From RUG563 sp024681215 (GTDB taxonomy: Bacteria; Bacillota; Clostridia; Christensenellales; Aristaeellaceae), in contig JAILBG010000101.1 of NCBI GenBank assembly GCA_024681215.1, forward strand, positions 1 to 20,892: a DNA stretch of 20,892 nt, given 5' to 3'. The translations under genes were made by a program, and so were the position numbers. Position 1 is the stretch's first letter; the number at the start of each line of letters is the position of its first letter. The notes beneath the pieces are model-generated. The model saw only the letters and a list, made by a program, of their open reading frames with translations, was not told the DNA's origin and ran no database searches. This document shows positions 7,152 to 16,431 of this stretch, in pieces.

Positions 7152-9545
7152 CTATCTGATCACGGCGGCGCTCATCGCCGGAACGGTAGCGCCCGGCACC
7201 TGTACTTCGCCGGACGTATAATTGATCACGATTTTCAGGGTATCCGCACCCCGGACATAGGTATTGACGATCACGCCGTTCTGCACCGTTTCCCGGTTGA
7301 TCCATTCGTAGCCCTGCGCCTGCCGCAGCGTTTCGTTCACCTGATGGTAAATGGACCGGATCAGATCCCGGTACAGGTTGTATTCTGTGGAATACAGGCT
7401 GGAGGAAAAGCTGTCTGCCAGGTTCCAGGACGCTTCTTTGGAAAGAATGAAGGCGGGGGATACGTTATAGTCGATCATGCGCAGGATGCAGTCCTGGGTA
7501 TAGAAGGAGAAATTCGCGTAAGGCGCATACATTTCCATGGTGCCCCGGAGGACCAGCTGCAGGAACGGAACGGAATCCGATTCGTAAATGAACCAGGAAT
7601 TGCCCACCGGCATCTGCAAAAATTTATCCGTATACTTCCACAGGTACAGGTTGGGCGTTTCCAGATTCAGCTTCATGGGCAGGGCCCCCAGCGTGTCCGC
7701 ATAAAGCCGGGCCGCCCCGGCGGCGGTGGTTTCGCATCCGTTTCTGGACCAATGGGAATTGAGCACGCTGGAAATGCCGGACAGGGTGATCGCGTCCGAA
7801 TAATCCGCCACGTTCCGGGCAAAGGCCTTCGTCCATTCGCCGGTCTTTTCCGGCGTGGCGAAGCCGAACGTGTTGATGGGCACGCTGCTGGGGAGCAGCC
7901 AGCTTTCATCCACGCTGACATACCAGTTGCTGACCGATTTGACCGCCGTTCCGTAATAATTCGTCATCATGCTGTTGATGCGGGTGGTATTCCTGGCCTG
8001 GGAAATTTCGATCCCCTGCGCCCGGAAATCCCGGATCAGCCGCTCAAAATCCGCCTTGGAGCCCACGCTGCCGGAATAGGCGTCCTGATCGGGGCGGGAC
8101 AGGGTTTCGCCCTTGCTCTGCCAGCCGATCAGCCCGCTGTTCACGTTCCGGATGCCCTGGGACTGCACGTCCGACAGGATCTCGCGGACGTCCTGCACGG
8201 TCGTCACCGTGATCTGACGGGTCAGGATCACGCCGTTCTGGGAATCGGACATGATAAAATCCAGCCGCAGCGGGATGTCTCCCGGCGCGGTTTTCTTGGG
8301 CGTCAGCACCCCCGTGTCGATCAGGTGCCGGCGATAGGCCCGCGCCATGCCGATATAATCGGCGGAGGGCGCCCCGTCGCCGCCGTCCCCGAAGAGGAAA
8401 CGGTAGGTGATGTCGATGTCGTAATCGTACGGCTCGTCCAGCGTGGCAAAAAAGCCGTTGCCGCGCTCGTCGTAAAGCTGATAGTATTTTACGTTGTATT
8501 CGAACCGGGGGTAGGCCCAGGTGTAGCTGGTGGATTTGGTTTCATCGGGATTGACCACGATATCCATGTATTCCGCTCCGGAGTCCGCCCAGGCGACGAA
8601 AGCCAGCTGCCTGTCGCCCTGGGCCATGCCGAATACGGGCGCGGCGGGATCGTGCACGGGCACGTCGTCGTGCAGGACCGTGCTGTAGTAGGTTTCCGTA
8701 GCGTAGTCTTTCCCGTACACGTCCCCGATATAGGGGTTGAAGGCGGAGGTGTTGTCCGCGAAACGGATCAGCGCGCCGCTGCCGTCCGGCACGAGCACGT
8801 ATCCCGGCGCCCGGTATTGGTCCTTCTCCGTCCAGTCCAGGCTTTCCGGGTCCAGCACCTTCATGCGTCCGCCGCTGGCCAGCAGGAAGGGCGTGAACAG
8901 CACGGCGGACAGCTTGTTCAGGTCCTTTCCGGCAAATTCCGCCCGGGGCACCCGGTAGCGGACGCCTTCGTCCGTCAGCGTGAAATACACGTTCAGGGAG
9001 ATTTCCGGCGAGGAGAAAGCGATTTTCAGTACGAATTCGTTTTCCGCGCCCTCCACCGCCGCCAGGGCGGACGCGGCGTTCTTTTCCGAGGCGGAGGAGA
9101 TCTGCTTGGTTTTGTCGCTGTCGATATACTCAATGGAAATGAGGGAATTGGCGATCCCCACGTAGGTGGTGTTCAGGTCGTCGGCGTAGGGCTGATACCT
9201 TTCCAGGATCTCTTCATTGGAGAGCTTGTCCTTTTTCATCTGCTTGACCAGGTCTTTGGCGTCTCCGGAGAAGGGCAGGTCCACCCCCGTTTTCAGGGCA
9301 TACCCGTTCGTCTTGTTCTCGATGCCCAGGATATCCCGGTCCTCCCGCCAGTAATACCGCATCGCATCCGTTTCACAGATCAGCGCGTATCCCGAAAAAT
9401 CCACGGGGGAGAAAACGGCCTTCTCCGGGGCCGGCTTTGTATCGTGGGAGGTGGCGATGTAGACGTTTTCCGCCGGGGCGCAGAGGGCGAAGCCCCCCAG
9501 CAGCGATCCCGCCAGCAGGCAGCAGAGGGCTTTCTTAAAGCGCAT
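7152..9545 (-). CDS. Secreted DUF5696-type protein, possible uncharacterised glycosidase
   Basis: A 797-residue exported protein that I recognise as the DUF5696 type; its function is not known to me. A signal peptide covers about residues 1-25 (cleavage near CAPAEN). Residues about 50-400 look like a beta-sandwich: the ETDAMRYYWRED...LGIENKTNGY stretch resembles the galactose-mutarotase-like sandwich that precedes the barrel in several glycosidase families. Residues about 425-720 show alternating strand/helix pattern (LRLDFIMS, VNSGLIGW, ITLSGISSVL, MKLNLETPNLYLW), consistent with a TIM barrel, and 755-797 form a short C-terminal beta region. Candidate acidic catalytic residues include D546, E547 and E629, but this is guesswork. 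The ATG at 9545 lies inside the end of the preceding propeller gene (11-base overlap), with AAGGAG upstream. Sitting between two importer modules, it probably acts outside the cell on the same glycan. Family confidence is moderate; glycosidase role is inference. Confidence 0.75.
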   Translation of the reverse strand: MRFKKALCCLLAGSLLGGFALCAPAENVYIATSHDTKPAPEKAVFSPVDFSGYALICETDAMRYYWREDRDILGIENKTNGYALKTGVDLPFSGDAKDLVKQMKKDKLSNEEILERYQPYADDLNTTYVGIANSLISIEYIDSDKTKQISSASEKNAASALAAVEGAENEFVLKIAFSSPEISLNVYFTLTDEGVRYRVPRAEFAGKDLNKLSAVLFTPFLLASGGRMKVLDPESLDWTEKDQYRAPGYVLVPDGSGALIRFADNTSAFNPYIGDVYGKDYATETYYSTVLHDDVPVHDPAAPVFGMAQGDRQLAFVAWADSGAEYMDIVVNPDETKSTSYTWAYPRFEYNVKYYQLYDERGNGFFATLDEPYDYDIDITYRFLFGDGGDGAPSADYIGMARAYRRHLIDTGVLTPKKTAPGDIPLRLDFIMSDSQNGVILTRQITVTTVQDVREILSDVQSQGIRNVNSGLIGWQSKGETLSRPDQDAYSGSVGSKADFERLIRDFRAQGIEISQARNTTRINSMMTNYYGTAVKSVSNWYVSVDESWLLPSSVPINTFGFATPEKTGEWTKAFARNVADYSDAITLSGISSVLNSHWSRNGCETTAAGAARLYADTLGALPMKLNLETPNLYLWKYTDKFLQMPVGNSWFIYESDSVPFLQLVLRGTMEMYAPYANFSFYTQDCILRMIDYNVSPAFILSKEASWNLADSFSSSLYSTEYNLYRDLIRSIYHQVNETLRQAQGYEWINRETVQNGVIVNTYVRGADTLKIVINYTSGEVQVPGATVPAMSAAVIR

Positions 9546-11568
9546 TGTATATCAGCTCCTTTCCAACGGAGGTCAGGAACGAGCGCAGGCTGTTCCACAT
9601 CATGGAGAGGATGATGCAGACGATGGCGATGATGAGCATGAACATGAGCGTCAGGATCAGGCTCATCACCGTTTCCTTGAAGCTGTACTGATGGATGGTC
9701 TGGAGGCCGAGGAAGATCACCGCCGCGCTCCAGGCGATCCCGGCGATCATGATCAGGGTCAGAAGGAAGGTTTCGTTATAGGTCAGAACGTGGGAAATCA
9801 GCGTCACGGAGAGCAGCGCGCCGATCACGGGCAGCATCCCGTATGCGGGAACCAGGAAGATCTGCCGCAGGGTGCCGTTGCCGTCGTTGATGCTGGTCAC
9901 CAGGTAATTGCAGAAAATGAAGATGAGCAGCAGCGCCCAGAAGCCCAGCACCACAAAGCCCATATCCATGTCCTGCACGTCCTGCATCTGATAGATAAAG
10001 CCTTTCTTCGTCTGGTACAGCATATAGGCGGCGAAAAAGAGCAGATAGATCACGCACGCCCCGGGCACGGAGCCGGCGCGGTTTTTGCCGATCTCATAGG
10101 CGCAGTCGTCCGGATGGCGGTCCATCCGGCCGGCAAAGAACAGATCCCGAAGGAGGGGCAGGCGGCTCAGCCTTTCCCGGATGCTCCTTTTCCGTTTCTT
10201 CCATCTGCCGCCTGTTCGCCGGTCGATCAGGTGAAGCGTTTTGACGCCTGCGAGCAGCACCGCCAGCGCCAGCAGGATGAAGCCCATGTATTTCTGGATC
10301 CAGGCGTTCCGGACCTCCCAGAACGCTTCGGAATAATAGGTTTTGTCGTTGGCCACCCGGAAATGCTCCAGCGCCGCGCCGTAGTCTTCCGTGCGCAGGC
10401 AGGCTTTCCCGGCCCCGTCGTGGGCCAGCACGGACATCTGGTTGAGCTTGAGCACCTCGTTCCACTGGGCCTTTGCTTCCCCGTAGCTGCCGTCCTCATA
10501 CAGGTTCAGCGCGCGGTAGACCATCCGGGCGTATTCCGTGGTCTTGAAGGACTGCAGATACCCTTTATTGCCGTCCAGCGCCCAGAGGCTGCCTTCGCTG
10601 TCCACGGCGATGGAAGGAAGCCGGGTAAACAGCCCCACCACGTCCGTGGTGGTCACCCGGGACCCGAATTCAAAAATCAGCTCGCCGTTCTTGGAATAAA
10701 CGTCCATGTATCCTTCGTTGGAGCAGGTGTAGATGAAATCGTTCCGGTCCACATACACGTCCGTCAGGGTGCTCAGGCTGTACACCGTGTTTTTGAACAT
10801 GTTGCCGCCGTTGGTGCTGTGTTTTTTCATTCCGTTTCTGAACATCCCGCTGGTGGCGGTATAGACGATGCCGCTTCGGTCCACGAACACGTTGGTGAAC
10901 ACGGTGGGATTGGCATCCACCAGATTGGCCACCTGCTCCCGGGTGAACAGCAGCCGCTGGATCTGCTGGGAAAGGGACAGATTGGCTTTGTTCACGGTAA
11001 AGTATCCTAAAAATTCGCCGGTGGATGCCAGCTGGATCACGCCGTTGTACACGCCTTCGCTGATGATGTAAATGTTTCCGCCGTCGTCCGCCGCCACCTT
11101 CTTGGGCTCGTAGTTGGTATCGGAATACAGGGGCGAATCCGGCTTGGTCAGCTTGGCTTCCAGCGCCCGTCCGGCGTCGAAAATGAACACGGCCTTGGCG
11201 CCGGGGTCCGCCACATAGATTTTTCCGCTGTCCGTCACGAATACGCCGCTGGGAGCGGAAAAATCCTTGATCTGCAGATAATCGTCCACAGCGCCCGTCC
11301 GGATGTTGTAAATGATGATCCGCCTGTTGCCCGTATCGGCGATGTACAGCAGATCCTGCCTGTCGATGAACAGATCGGACGCGGAGGAAAGCCCCAGGTC
11401 CGTCAGGGTGCGGTTGGGCAGGTAGGCGTCCTGGGTGCGGATGAATTCGCCTTTATCGTCCAGCGTGTAGGTATAGGAGGTGGCCTGTCCGCCCAGGGCG
11501 GGGCAGGGGAAGGACAGCGCGAGGAAAACCGTCAGCAGGAAAAGGCAGATCATTCTTCGCTTTCTCAT
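9535..11568 (-). CDS. Exported NHL-type beta-propeller, TPR and Yip1-like membrane protein
   Basis: A 677-residue multidomain protein. Residues 1-28 are a signal peptide (MRKRRMICLFLL...ALGGQA). Residues about 50-345 hold NHL-like propeller repeats, seen as LYIADTGNRRIIIYN (74-88), KIYVADPGAKAVFIFD (116-131), NIYIISEG and DFIYTCSNEGYMDVY. Residues about 346-415 look like two TPR-type helical repeats (MVYRALNLYEDGSYGEAKAQW and ACLRTEDYGAALEHF). A membrane segment at about 428-446 and a basic stretch (RWKKRKRSIRERL) follow, then a Yip1-type domain of four or five membrane segments (about 470-665). The propeller should face outside and the basic loop inside. It overlaps the DUF5696 start by 11 bases and begins 13 bases after the permease stop. 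I recall this pairing with DUF5696 genes in other Bacillota. Its role is unknown; a surface scaffold or glycan sensor linked to the importers is possible. Confidence 0.78.
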   Translation of the reverse strand: MRKRRMICLFLLTVFLALSFPCPALGGQATSYTYTLDDKGEFIRTQDAYLPNRTLTDLGLSSASDLFIDRQDLLYIADTGNRRIIIYNIRTGAVDDYLQIKDFSAPSGVFVTDSGKIYVADPGAKAVFIFDAGRALEAKLTKPDSPLYSDTNYEPKKVAADDGGNIYIISEGVYNGVIQLASTGEFLGYFTVNKANLSLSQQIQRLLFTREQVANLVDANPTVFTNVFVDRSGIVYTATSGMFRNGMKKHSTNGGNMFKNTVYSLSTLTDVYVDRNDFIYTCSNEGYMDVYSKNGELIFEFGSRVTTTDVVGLFTRLPSIAVDSEGSLWALDGNKGYLQSFKTTEYARMVYRALNLYEDGSYGEAKAQWNEVLKLNQMSVLAHDGAGKACLRTEDYGAALEHFRVANDKTYYSEAFWEVRNAWIQKYMGFILLALAVLLAGVKTLHLIDRRTGGRWKKRKRSIRERLSRLPLLRDLFFAGRMDRHPDDCAYEIGKNRAGSVPGACVIYLLFFAAYMLYQTKKGFIYQMQDVQDMDMGFVVLGFWALLLIFIFCNYLVTSINDGNGTLRQIFLVPAYGMLPVIGALLSVTLISHVLTYNETFLLTLIMIAGIAWSAAVIFLGLQTIHQYSFKETVMSLILTLMFMLIIAIVCIILSMMWNSLRSFLTSVGKELIYNAL

Positions 11569-11581
11569 GCGTTCTCCCCCC

Positions 11582-12475
11582 TCACTTGATGCCGGAATGG
11601 CTCATGGTGTTCATGACCTGGGACTGCATCCAGATAAAAATGATCAGGTTGGGCACGAACAGCAGCAGCGACGCCGCGGCGGACATGCCCGCCGCCGCCA
11701 CCGTATTGTTGGTGGACAGGGAATTCAGGTAATAGGCCAGGGTGCGCAGGGAATCGTCGGTGACGTAGTTGTTGGATGCCTCCACCGCCATCCAGACCTG
11801 CTGGAACGTGAGCACCACGGAGGTGGCCAGGGCGGGCTTGATCAGCGGCACGACGATCCGGAAGATGATGTGCCTTTCCTTTGCGCCGTCGATCACCGCC
11901 GCCTCCAGAAGGGCGTCGGGGATCTGATCGGTAAACTGCTTGACCAGGAACAGCCCCACCGGCATGGCGGCAAGGGACAGCACGTGCACCCCCAGCGTGT
12001 CGATCAGGCCCAGGTTTGAAATCACGATGTAGCGGGAAATGGCAACGGCGGTGGGAACGAACATCAGCGCCAGCTGATTCATTTCAAACAGGAATTTTTT
12101 CCCCACGAACCGCTTTTTGGCAAAGGCATAGGCGCCCAGGATCGTGATGGACAGATTCAGAAGCACCGTCAGCACGGTGATGACGACGGAATTGAGCAGA
12201 TACCGCAGGAAGGGCACCCCCGTCGTGCCGGACAGAGAAAAGAGGTTTTTGAAATTGTTCAGCGTGGGATCGTGAACGAAAATGTGCGGCGGGAACGCGA
12301 ACAGCTCGCCCAGGGGCATGAACGCCCGGTTCACGATCATCACCACCGGCAGGATCATGAACAGCGCCAGGGGCACCAGGATCACGTAAAACTTCACCTG
12401 GGTCCGGGAAAAACGCTTCGGGTCCACCACGGCCCCCAGGAATTTGGCGGAACGGCCCTTTTTCGTTTTCTGCAT
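11582..12475 (-). CDS. Carbohydrate ABC transporter permease, MalG-like (first pair)
   Basis: A 297-residue CUT1-class permease with about six membrane segments (first near residues 28-50). The EAA coupling loop reads EAAVIDGAKERHIIFRIVVP, starting at E191, and keeps the consensus proline (P210). I choose the ATG at 12475 (MQKTKKGRSAKF), with a GAGGGTG purine run upstream, rather than the longer reading from 12535, which runs into the preceding gene. It starts 13 bases after the MalF-like partner and ends 13 bases before the propeller-Yip1 gene. It should form one channel with the partner upstream, fed by the solute-binding proteins encoded at the head of the operon. Confidence 0.92.
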   Translation of the reverse strand: MQKTKKGRSAKFLGAVVDPKRFSRTQVKFYVILVPLALFMILPVVMIVNRAFMPLGELFAFPPHIFVHDPTLNNFKNLFSLSGTTGVPFLRYLLNSVVITVLTVLLNLSITILGAYAFAKKRFVGKKFLFEMNQLALMFVPTAVAISRYIVISNLGLIDTLGVHVLSLAAMPVGLFLVKQFTDQIPDALLEAAVIDGAKERHIIFRIVVPLIKPALATSVVLTFQQVWMAVEASNNYVTDDSLRTLAYYLNSLSTNNTVAAAGMSAAASLLLFVPNLIIFIWMQSQVMNTMSHSGIK

Positions 12476-12488
12476 GTCCGCTTCACCC

Positions 12489-13406
12489 TCAGTCTTTCTC
12501 GTCGAAGAATCTGTGCGCCAGCAGGTTGAACCCATACACCACCATCAGCAGGATCACGGAGATGGAGGCGGCATACCCCATTTCATAGCGGATAAAACCG
12601 TAATCGTCGATGTGATTGGTGATCAGCTGCCCGGAATAGGCGGGCGTCGGGTTGACCCCCGCCAGGGCCACGCCGATCCAGCCCATGTTGAAGGCGCTGG
12701 TAATGGACATCACGGCGCCGAAGAGCATCTGCGGCTTCATGGAGGGGATCGTTACATGCACGATTTCCTGGAAGCGGTTTTTCAGCCCGTCGATGTACGC
12801 CGCCTCATAGATCTCCCGATTGATGTTCAGGATGCCCGAGATCATGGACAGGAAGCCGATGCCCATGGAAGACCACAGGGAGACCACGATCATGATGAGC
12901 ATGAAATACTTGCCGGTCAGCAGAAACTGGATCGGCTGGTCGATCCAGCCCAGCTGCAGCAGGATCGCGTTCATCCAGCCGCCCTGGTCGCCGGAAAAAA
13001 TGGTGCGCCAGATCACGCTGATGAACACCTGGCCCAGCATGGACGGCATGTAAATGCACAGGGAAAGCAGCGTGCGGGGCAGCGCCTGGATCTGGGCGAG
13101 CATCCACGCCAGCAGGAAGGACAGCACATACCCGCCCACGCCCACCACGATGGCGTAGAGGAACGTGTTGGGCAGCACGAATTTCATGAATACCGTGTCC
13201 TGGGTGAACAGATAGACAAAATTGGAAATGCCCGTGGGCCTGGGCGGGTTGATCACGTCAAAATTGGTGAAGGAAAGCCCCGCCGTCATCAGAACGGGCA
13301 CCAGGATGAACACGGAGAACAGCATGAGGTAAGGGGAAAGCAGGGCGTAGGAAACAAGATCATTGCGCGTCAGGCGCCGCTTCGGGGTCTTCTGCATGCC
13401 GCTCAC
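12489..13406 (-). CDS. Sugar ABC transporter permease, MalF-like (first pair), GTG start
   Basis: A 305-residue CUT1-class permease with about six membrane segments, the first near 18-44. The EAA loop starts at E201 (EAAYIDGLKNRFQEIVHVTIP) and ends in PSMKP (221-225), fully consensus. The start is most likely GTG at 13406, which overlaps the stop of the preceding gene as GTGA and has GGAG 8 bases upstream; an ATG at 13397 in the same frame is the alternative and would remove three residues. The 4-base overlap implies translational coupling to the large binding protein, which makes that protein its probable substrate donor. Confidence 0.92.
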   Translation of the reverse strand: MSGMQKTPKRRLTRNDLVSYALLSPYLMLFSVFILVPVLMTAGLSFTNFDVINPPRPTGISNFVYLFTQDTVFMKFVLPNTFLYAIVVGVGGYVLSFLLAWMLAQIQALPRTLLSLCIYMPSMLGQVFISVIWRTIFSGDQGGWMNAILLQLGWIDQPIQFLLTGKYFMLIMIVVSLWSSMGIGFLSMISGILNINREIYEAAYIDGLKNRFQEIVHVTIPSMKPQMLFGAVMSITSAFNMGWIGVALAGVNPTPAYSGQLITNHIDDYGFIRYEMGYAASISVILLMVVYGFNLLAHRFFDEKD

Positions 13407-16400
13407 CGCCCTTTCTCCGCCGCCAGGTCCTTCTGCCGCTGGATCCAGTCGTAATCCCGGATCACGTAATCCCTGATCTGGCGGCCGTCCTGGTCGTAAT
13501 AGCCGAATTCCTGCATTTTCCGCCGGATCTCCCGGTTGATCTCGATCACCTTTTCATCCGCGGCCACCTGCGCCGATTTTCCATCGTTCACCATGGCGTT
13601 CCAGATGTCGGAAAGGGAACGCTCCAGCAGGTACTGCCCCGGCGTCCGGGGCACGTCCCGGATCCACGGCACCATATCCAGGATCACCTGTTTGTCCTCC
13701 TGGGCGATGGGGGCCTGCCGCAGGGCGTCCAGATTGGACGGCAGCCAGAAATACACGTCCCCGTAAGTGGAGCGGAGCGCATAGGTATATTCCACCTGCA
13801 CCGGCGTGCTGGTCCACCACTTGAGGAATTCCCAGGCGGCTTCGGCGTGCCTGGTGTCCTTGAAGATCACGCCGCCCGTACTGGCCGCCACGTACCAGCG
13901 GACGATTTCGCCGTTTTCCTGCGGGGTGCCCAGGTACGGGGCGAGCGCCCACTGGCCGTCCAGTTCCGGCGCCCCGTTGAGGATCAGGTTATAGGAATTG
14001 GCGTCCACGATGCCGATGGGCAGCACGGAATACCGGAAGGAATTGAAAAATTCATTCACCTGAATATCCAGCGAATACGCCACGAACAGGTCCCCCAGTT
14101 CCTTGATGCCCCGGACGGATTCCGCGCTGTCGATGGCGGTGGCGGTGCCTTCGTCGTTATACAGCTTCCCGCCGTTCTGGAAGATCAGCGGGGTGGTTTG
14201 ATAGAACCATTTGTATCCCGTGCGGCCGTAGGAAACGTTGTGGTAAAAATTCATGCCGTACCGCTGCAGCACGGGAAGCAGGGCGCGCAGATCGTCCCAG
14301 GTGTCCGGCACGTCCAGGCCCAGGCTGGCGAAGATATCCGTCCGGTAAATGATCGCGGCGAAATCCAGCGTTTCCGGCACCGCGTACACCCTTTCATTGT
14401 ACACGTACGGCACCATGGCGCCGGTGGCGAAGCGATTGTTGATCTCCCAGAAATCGGGGAACTGCTGGATGTCGTACAGGGCGCCGCGACTGGCAAGGTC
14501 AAAAGGCATGTAGGAGGCCAGCCCCAGGGCCATATCGGGGGTGTTCCCGGCGGCGCAGGCCAGGGTCAGCTTATTGGCGTCGGGGATCACGGTGATCTTG
14601 ACCTTGACGCCGGTTTTGGGCGTGAATTCCGTGTCCGCCATTTTCTGCATGAGGTCGGCGTGCTGCAGCGAACGGTTGACCCAGATCGTCAGCGTGTCCT
14701 CCTCCGCGTCCTTCATGCTGTATTTCTGGGAAGCAAAGGAATAGTACACCGTGTCGGCCGCGTTTTTGATCCGGTCCCATACGGAGGCCCGGGCGGGGGG
14801 CAGCGCGCCCGTTCCGTTCACATAAACGGCGTCCAGGGAAAAATCCATTTTCATGATGGAGGAGGTGAATTTGCTCACCGCCACCAGCACCGAATTGTCG
14901 TCGCCGGACAGGGATTTCGTATACAGCGCGATCTCGTCGGGGTATTCCGCCATATCCCGGATGAACAGGTCCGCCTTGTCCAGGTAGCTCAGCAGCGCGC
15001 CGTTGATCCCCTTGTCGCTTTCGTGCTGGAGCAGGAAGCGGATGTGCTGCAGCAGCACGTCGTACGCCTCCAGGTAATCGGGGATCCTGGGGATGTACCG
15101 GGTCATTTTCCAGGTGCGGTATCTGTCCGGGTCCTCGCCGGCCATTTTTTTGATTTCCAGGGAAAACACGGTGGCGTGCTCGGCAATGAGCTGGCCGTAG
15201 CGCCAGGCCGCGCTGACGGGCGCCGTTTCCGCCTTCAGGGTGATGGTATGGTCGCCCTGGGTCAGATAGATCCGGTAGGGGCGCCCCTGGGCGTCCGACA
15301 GCGTTTCATTTGCCCAGGCGCTTCCGGTATAGGGGAAGGCGTAGGCCTGCAATTCGGCAAAGGGCGTTTCGCCGTCGATCAGGATCGTTTCGTAGGAATT
15401 GAATTCTTCCTTTTCATTCATGTAATGAAAAGTCAGGGTATACATGCCTGTCCGGTCCACGCGGAACCGATAGGTGATCTCATCCCCGGGCTCCGTCCAG
15501 GAAAGGGTGTTCAGCAGCTTGTATTCGGCGTTATAGGGCCGCACGTCCGGCGTGGCGGCGGATTTGTAAATGATCTTGGCGGAGTTTTTTTCGGCATAAT
15601 CGATCGCGTTAATGACGGTCAGCCCCGCGTCCGCCGCCGGGACCGACGCATACTGCCCGGCGTATTCCGCATAGGCCATCGGCTTTTCCGGCAGCGGGAG
15701 GACCGTCATCCTGCCCAGCGCCAGGCCGTCGTCGGACACGTTTCTGACCGTAATCGTATTCTCTCCGGCCCGGAGGCAGATCTGCAGCGGCAGCACGGAG
15801 GAATAGGTGTTGTTATACAGCTTCGCTTCCCGCCATCCGCCGATGCGCTCCTGGCTGGGGGCGATCTGATCGCCGTAGCGGTCGGTCAGGATCTGATCCG
15901 TTTCGTCCTTCCAGTACAGCGGAAAGTCGATCGTTTTCAGCTCCTGATACTGGATTGCGCCGTTGATCTCCACGGAGGCGGTGTAATCCAGGCAGGAAGA
16001 CGAGGCGGACGCATAATCAAAGGCCAGCGTGTAAATGCCGCCCTGATCCATGAAGACACGGTAGACCGCCGCTTCGTTATACCGCAGCACGGCGACCTGC
16101 CCCGGATAGGAAGGCACGTCAAAGCCGGCGGAAGAAAACGCGGCGCCGTCCCGCCCGCCCTCGGGGAAGGCCTCGGCGCGGCAGGAGCCTGCTTCTTCCG
16201 TCTGAAGCATCAGATAATCCGTGTATTTGAGCTCGCCCGTATTCAGGGAATCAGCCAGGAGCCGGTACGCCCATTCCAGCCTTTCCGCGCTCACGTCCTC
16301 CACGTAAGCGGGAGCGGCGCGGAGCCTCAGGATGAGCGCCAGCCCGGCGATCAGCACAGCGGCGGCCGCCAATAGCATCAGCCGCTTTTTCCATCTGCCT

Positions 16401-16408
16401 TTTTCCAT
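13403..16408 (-). CDS. Membrane-anchored fusion of CBM-like domains and a solute-binding domain
   Basis: A 1001-residue protein, about twice the length of a normal sugar-binding protein. Residues 9-28 are a hydrophobic anchor after a basic start (MEKGRWKKRL); no lipobox cysteine is seen. Two related beta-sandwich-like regions follow, about 70-240 and 265-420. Both carry the pattern YRF/VxVDxxGxYTLxFxY early and an LxxGxxTITxx strand late (AGENTITVRN near 214-223, QGDHTITLKA near 384-393), as in CBM6/35-type modules. A helical linker spans about 435-560. From DTLTIWVNRS (571) to about 930 there is a family-1 extracellular solute-binding domain, with TPDMAL, YAVPETLDFAAIIYRTDIF and WEFLKWWTSTPVQ as typical landmarks. 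It should hold long glycan chains at the cell surface and deliver oligosaccharides to the permease pair it overlaps. The start ATG at 16408 has GAGGA upstream. The CBM assignment is by pattern only. Confidence 0.85.
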   Translation of the reverse strand: MEKGRWKKRLMLLAAAAVLIAGLALILRLRAAPAYVEDVSAERLEWAYRLLADSLNTGELKYTDYLMLQTEEAGSCRAEAFPEGGRDGAAFSSAGFDVPSYPGQVAVLRYNEAAVYRVFMDQGGIYTLAFDYASASSSCLDYTASVEINGAIQYQELKTIDFPLYWKDETDQILTDRYGDQIAPSQERIGGWREAKLYNNTYSSVLPLQICLRAGENTITVRNVSDDGLALGRMTVLPLPEKPMAYAEYAGQYASVPAADAGLTVINAIDYAEKNSAKIIYKSAATPDVRPYNAEYKLLNTLSWTEPGDEITYRFRVDRTGMYTLTFHYMNEKEEFNSYETILIDGETPFAELQAYAFPYTGSAWANETLSDAQGRPYRIYLTQGDHTITLKAETAPVSAAWRYGQLIAEHATVFSLEIKKMAGEDPDRYRTWKMTRYIPRIPDYLEAYDVLLQHIRFLLQHESDKGINGALLSYLDKADLFIRDMAEYPDEIALYTKSLSGDDNSVLVAVSKFTSSIMKMDFSLDAVYVNGTGALPPARASVWDRIKNAADTVYYSFASQKYSMKDAEEDTLTIWVNRSLQHADLMQKMADTEFTPKTGVKVKITVIPDANKLTLACAAGNTPDMALGLASYMPFDLASRGALYDIQQFPDFWEINNRFATGAMVPYVYNERVYAVPETLDFAAIIYRTDIFASLGLDVPDTWDDLRALLPVLQRYGMNFYHNVSYGRTGYKWFYQTTPLIFQNGGKLYNDEGTATAIDSAESVRGIKELGDLFVAYSLDIQVNEFFNSFRYSVLPIGIVDANSYNLILNGAPELDGQWALAPYLGTPQENGEIVRWYVAASTGGVIFKDTRHAEAAWEFLKWWTSTPVQVEYTYALRSTYGDVYFWLPSNLDALRQAPIAQEDKQVILDMVPWIRDVPRTPGQYLLERSLSDIWNAMVNDGKSAQVAADEKVIEINREIRRKMQEFGYYDQDGRQIRDYVIRDYDWIQRQKDLAAEKGR

Positions 16409-16431
16409 GCGCGTCCTCGTTCACTACGAAA

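Noticed and set aside
7134..9614. Long plus-strand open frame (826 codons) opposite the DUF5696 gene
   Set aside because: It is the antisense shadow of a high-GC gene: rich in Gly, Val, His and Arg, with no domain pattern and no ribosome binding site, while the opposite strand has signal peptide, ordered domains and operon spacing.
13847..16375. Long plus-strand open frame (842 codons) opposite the fusion binding protein
   Set aside because: Antisense shadow with the same Gly/Val/His/Arg-rich composition; the minus-strand frame encodes a recognisable solute-binding domain.
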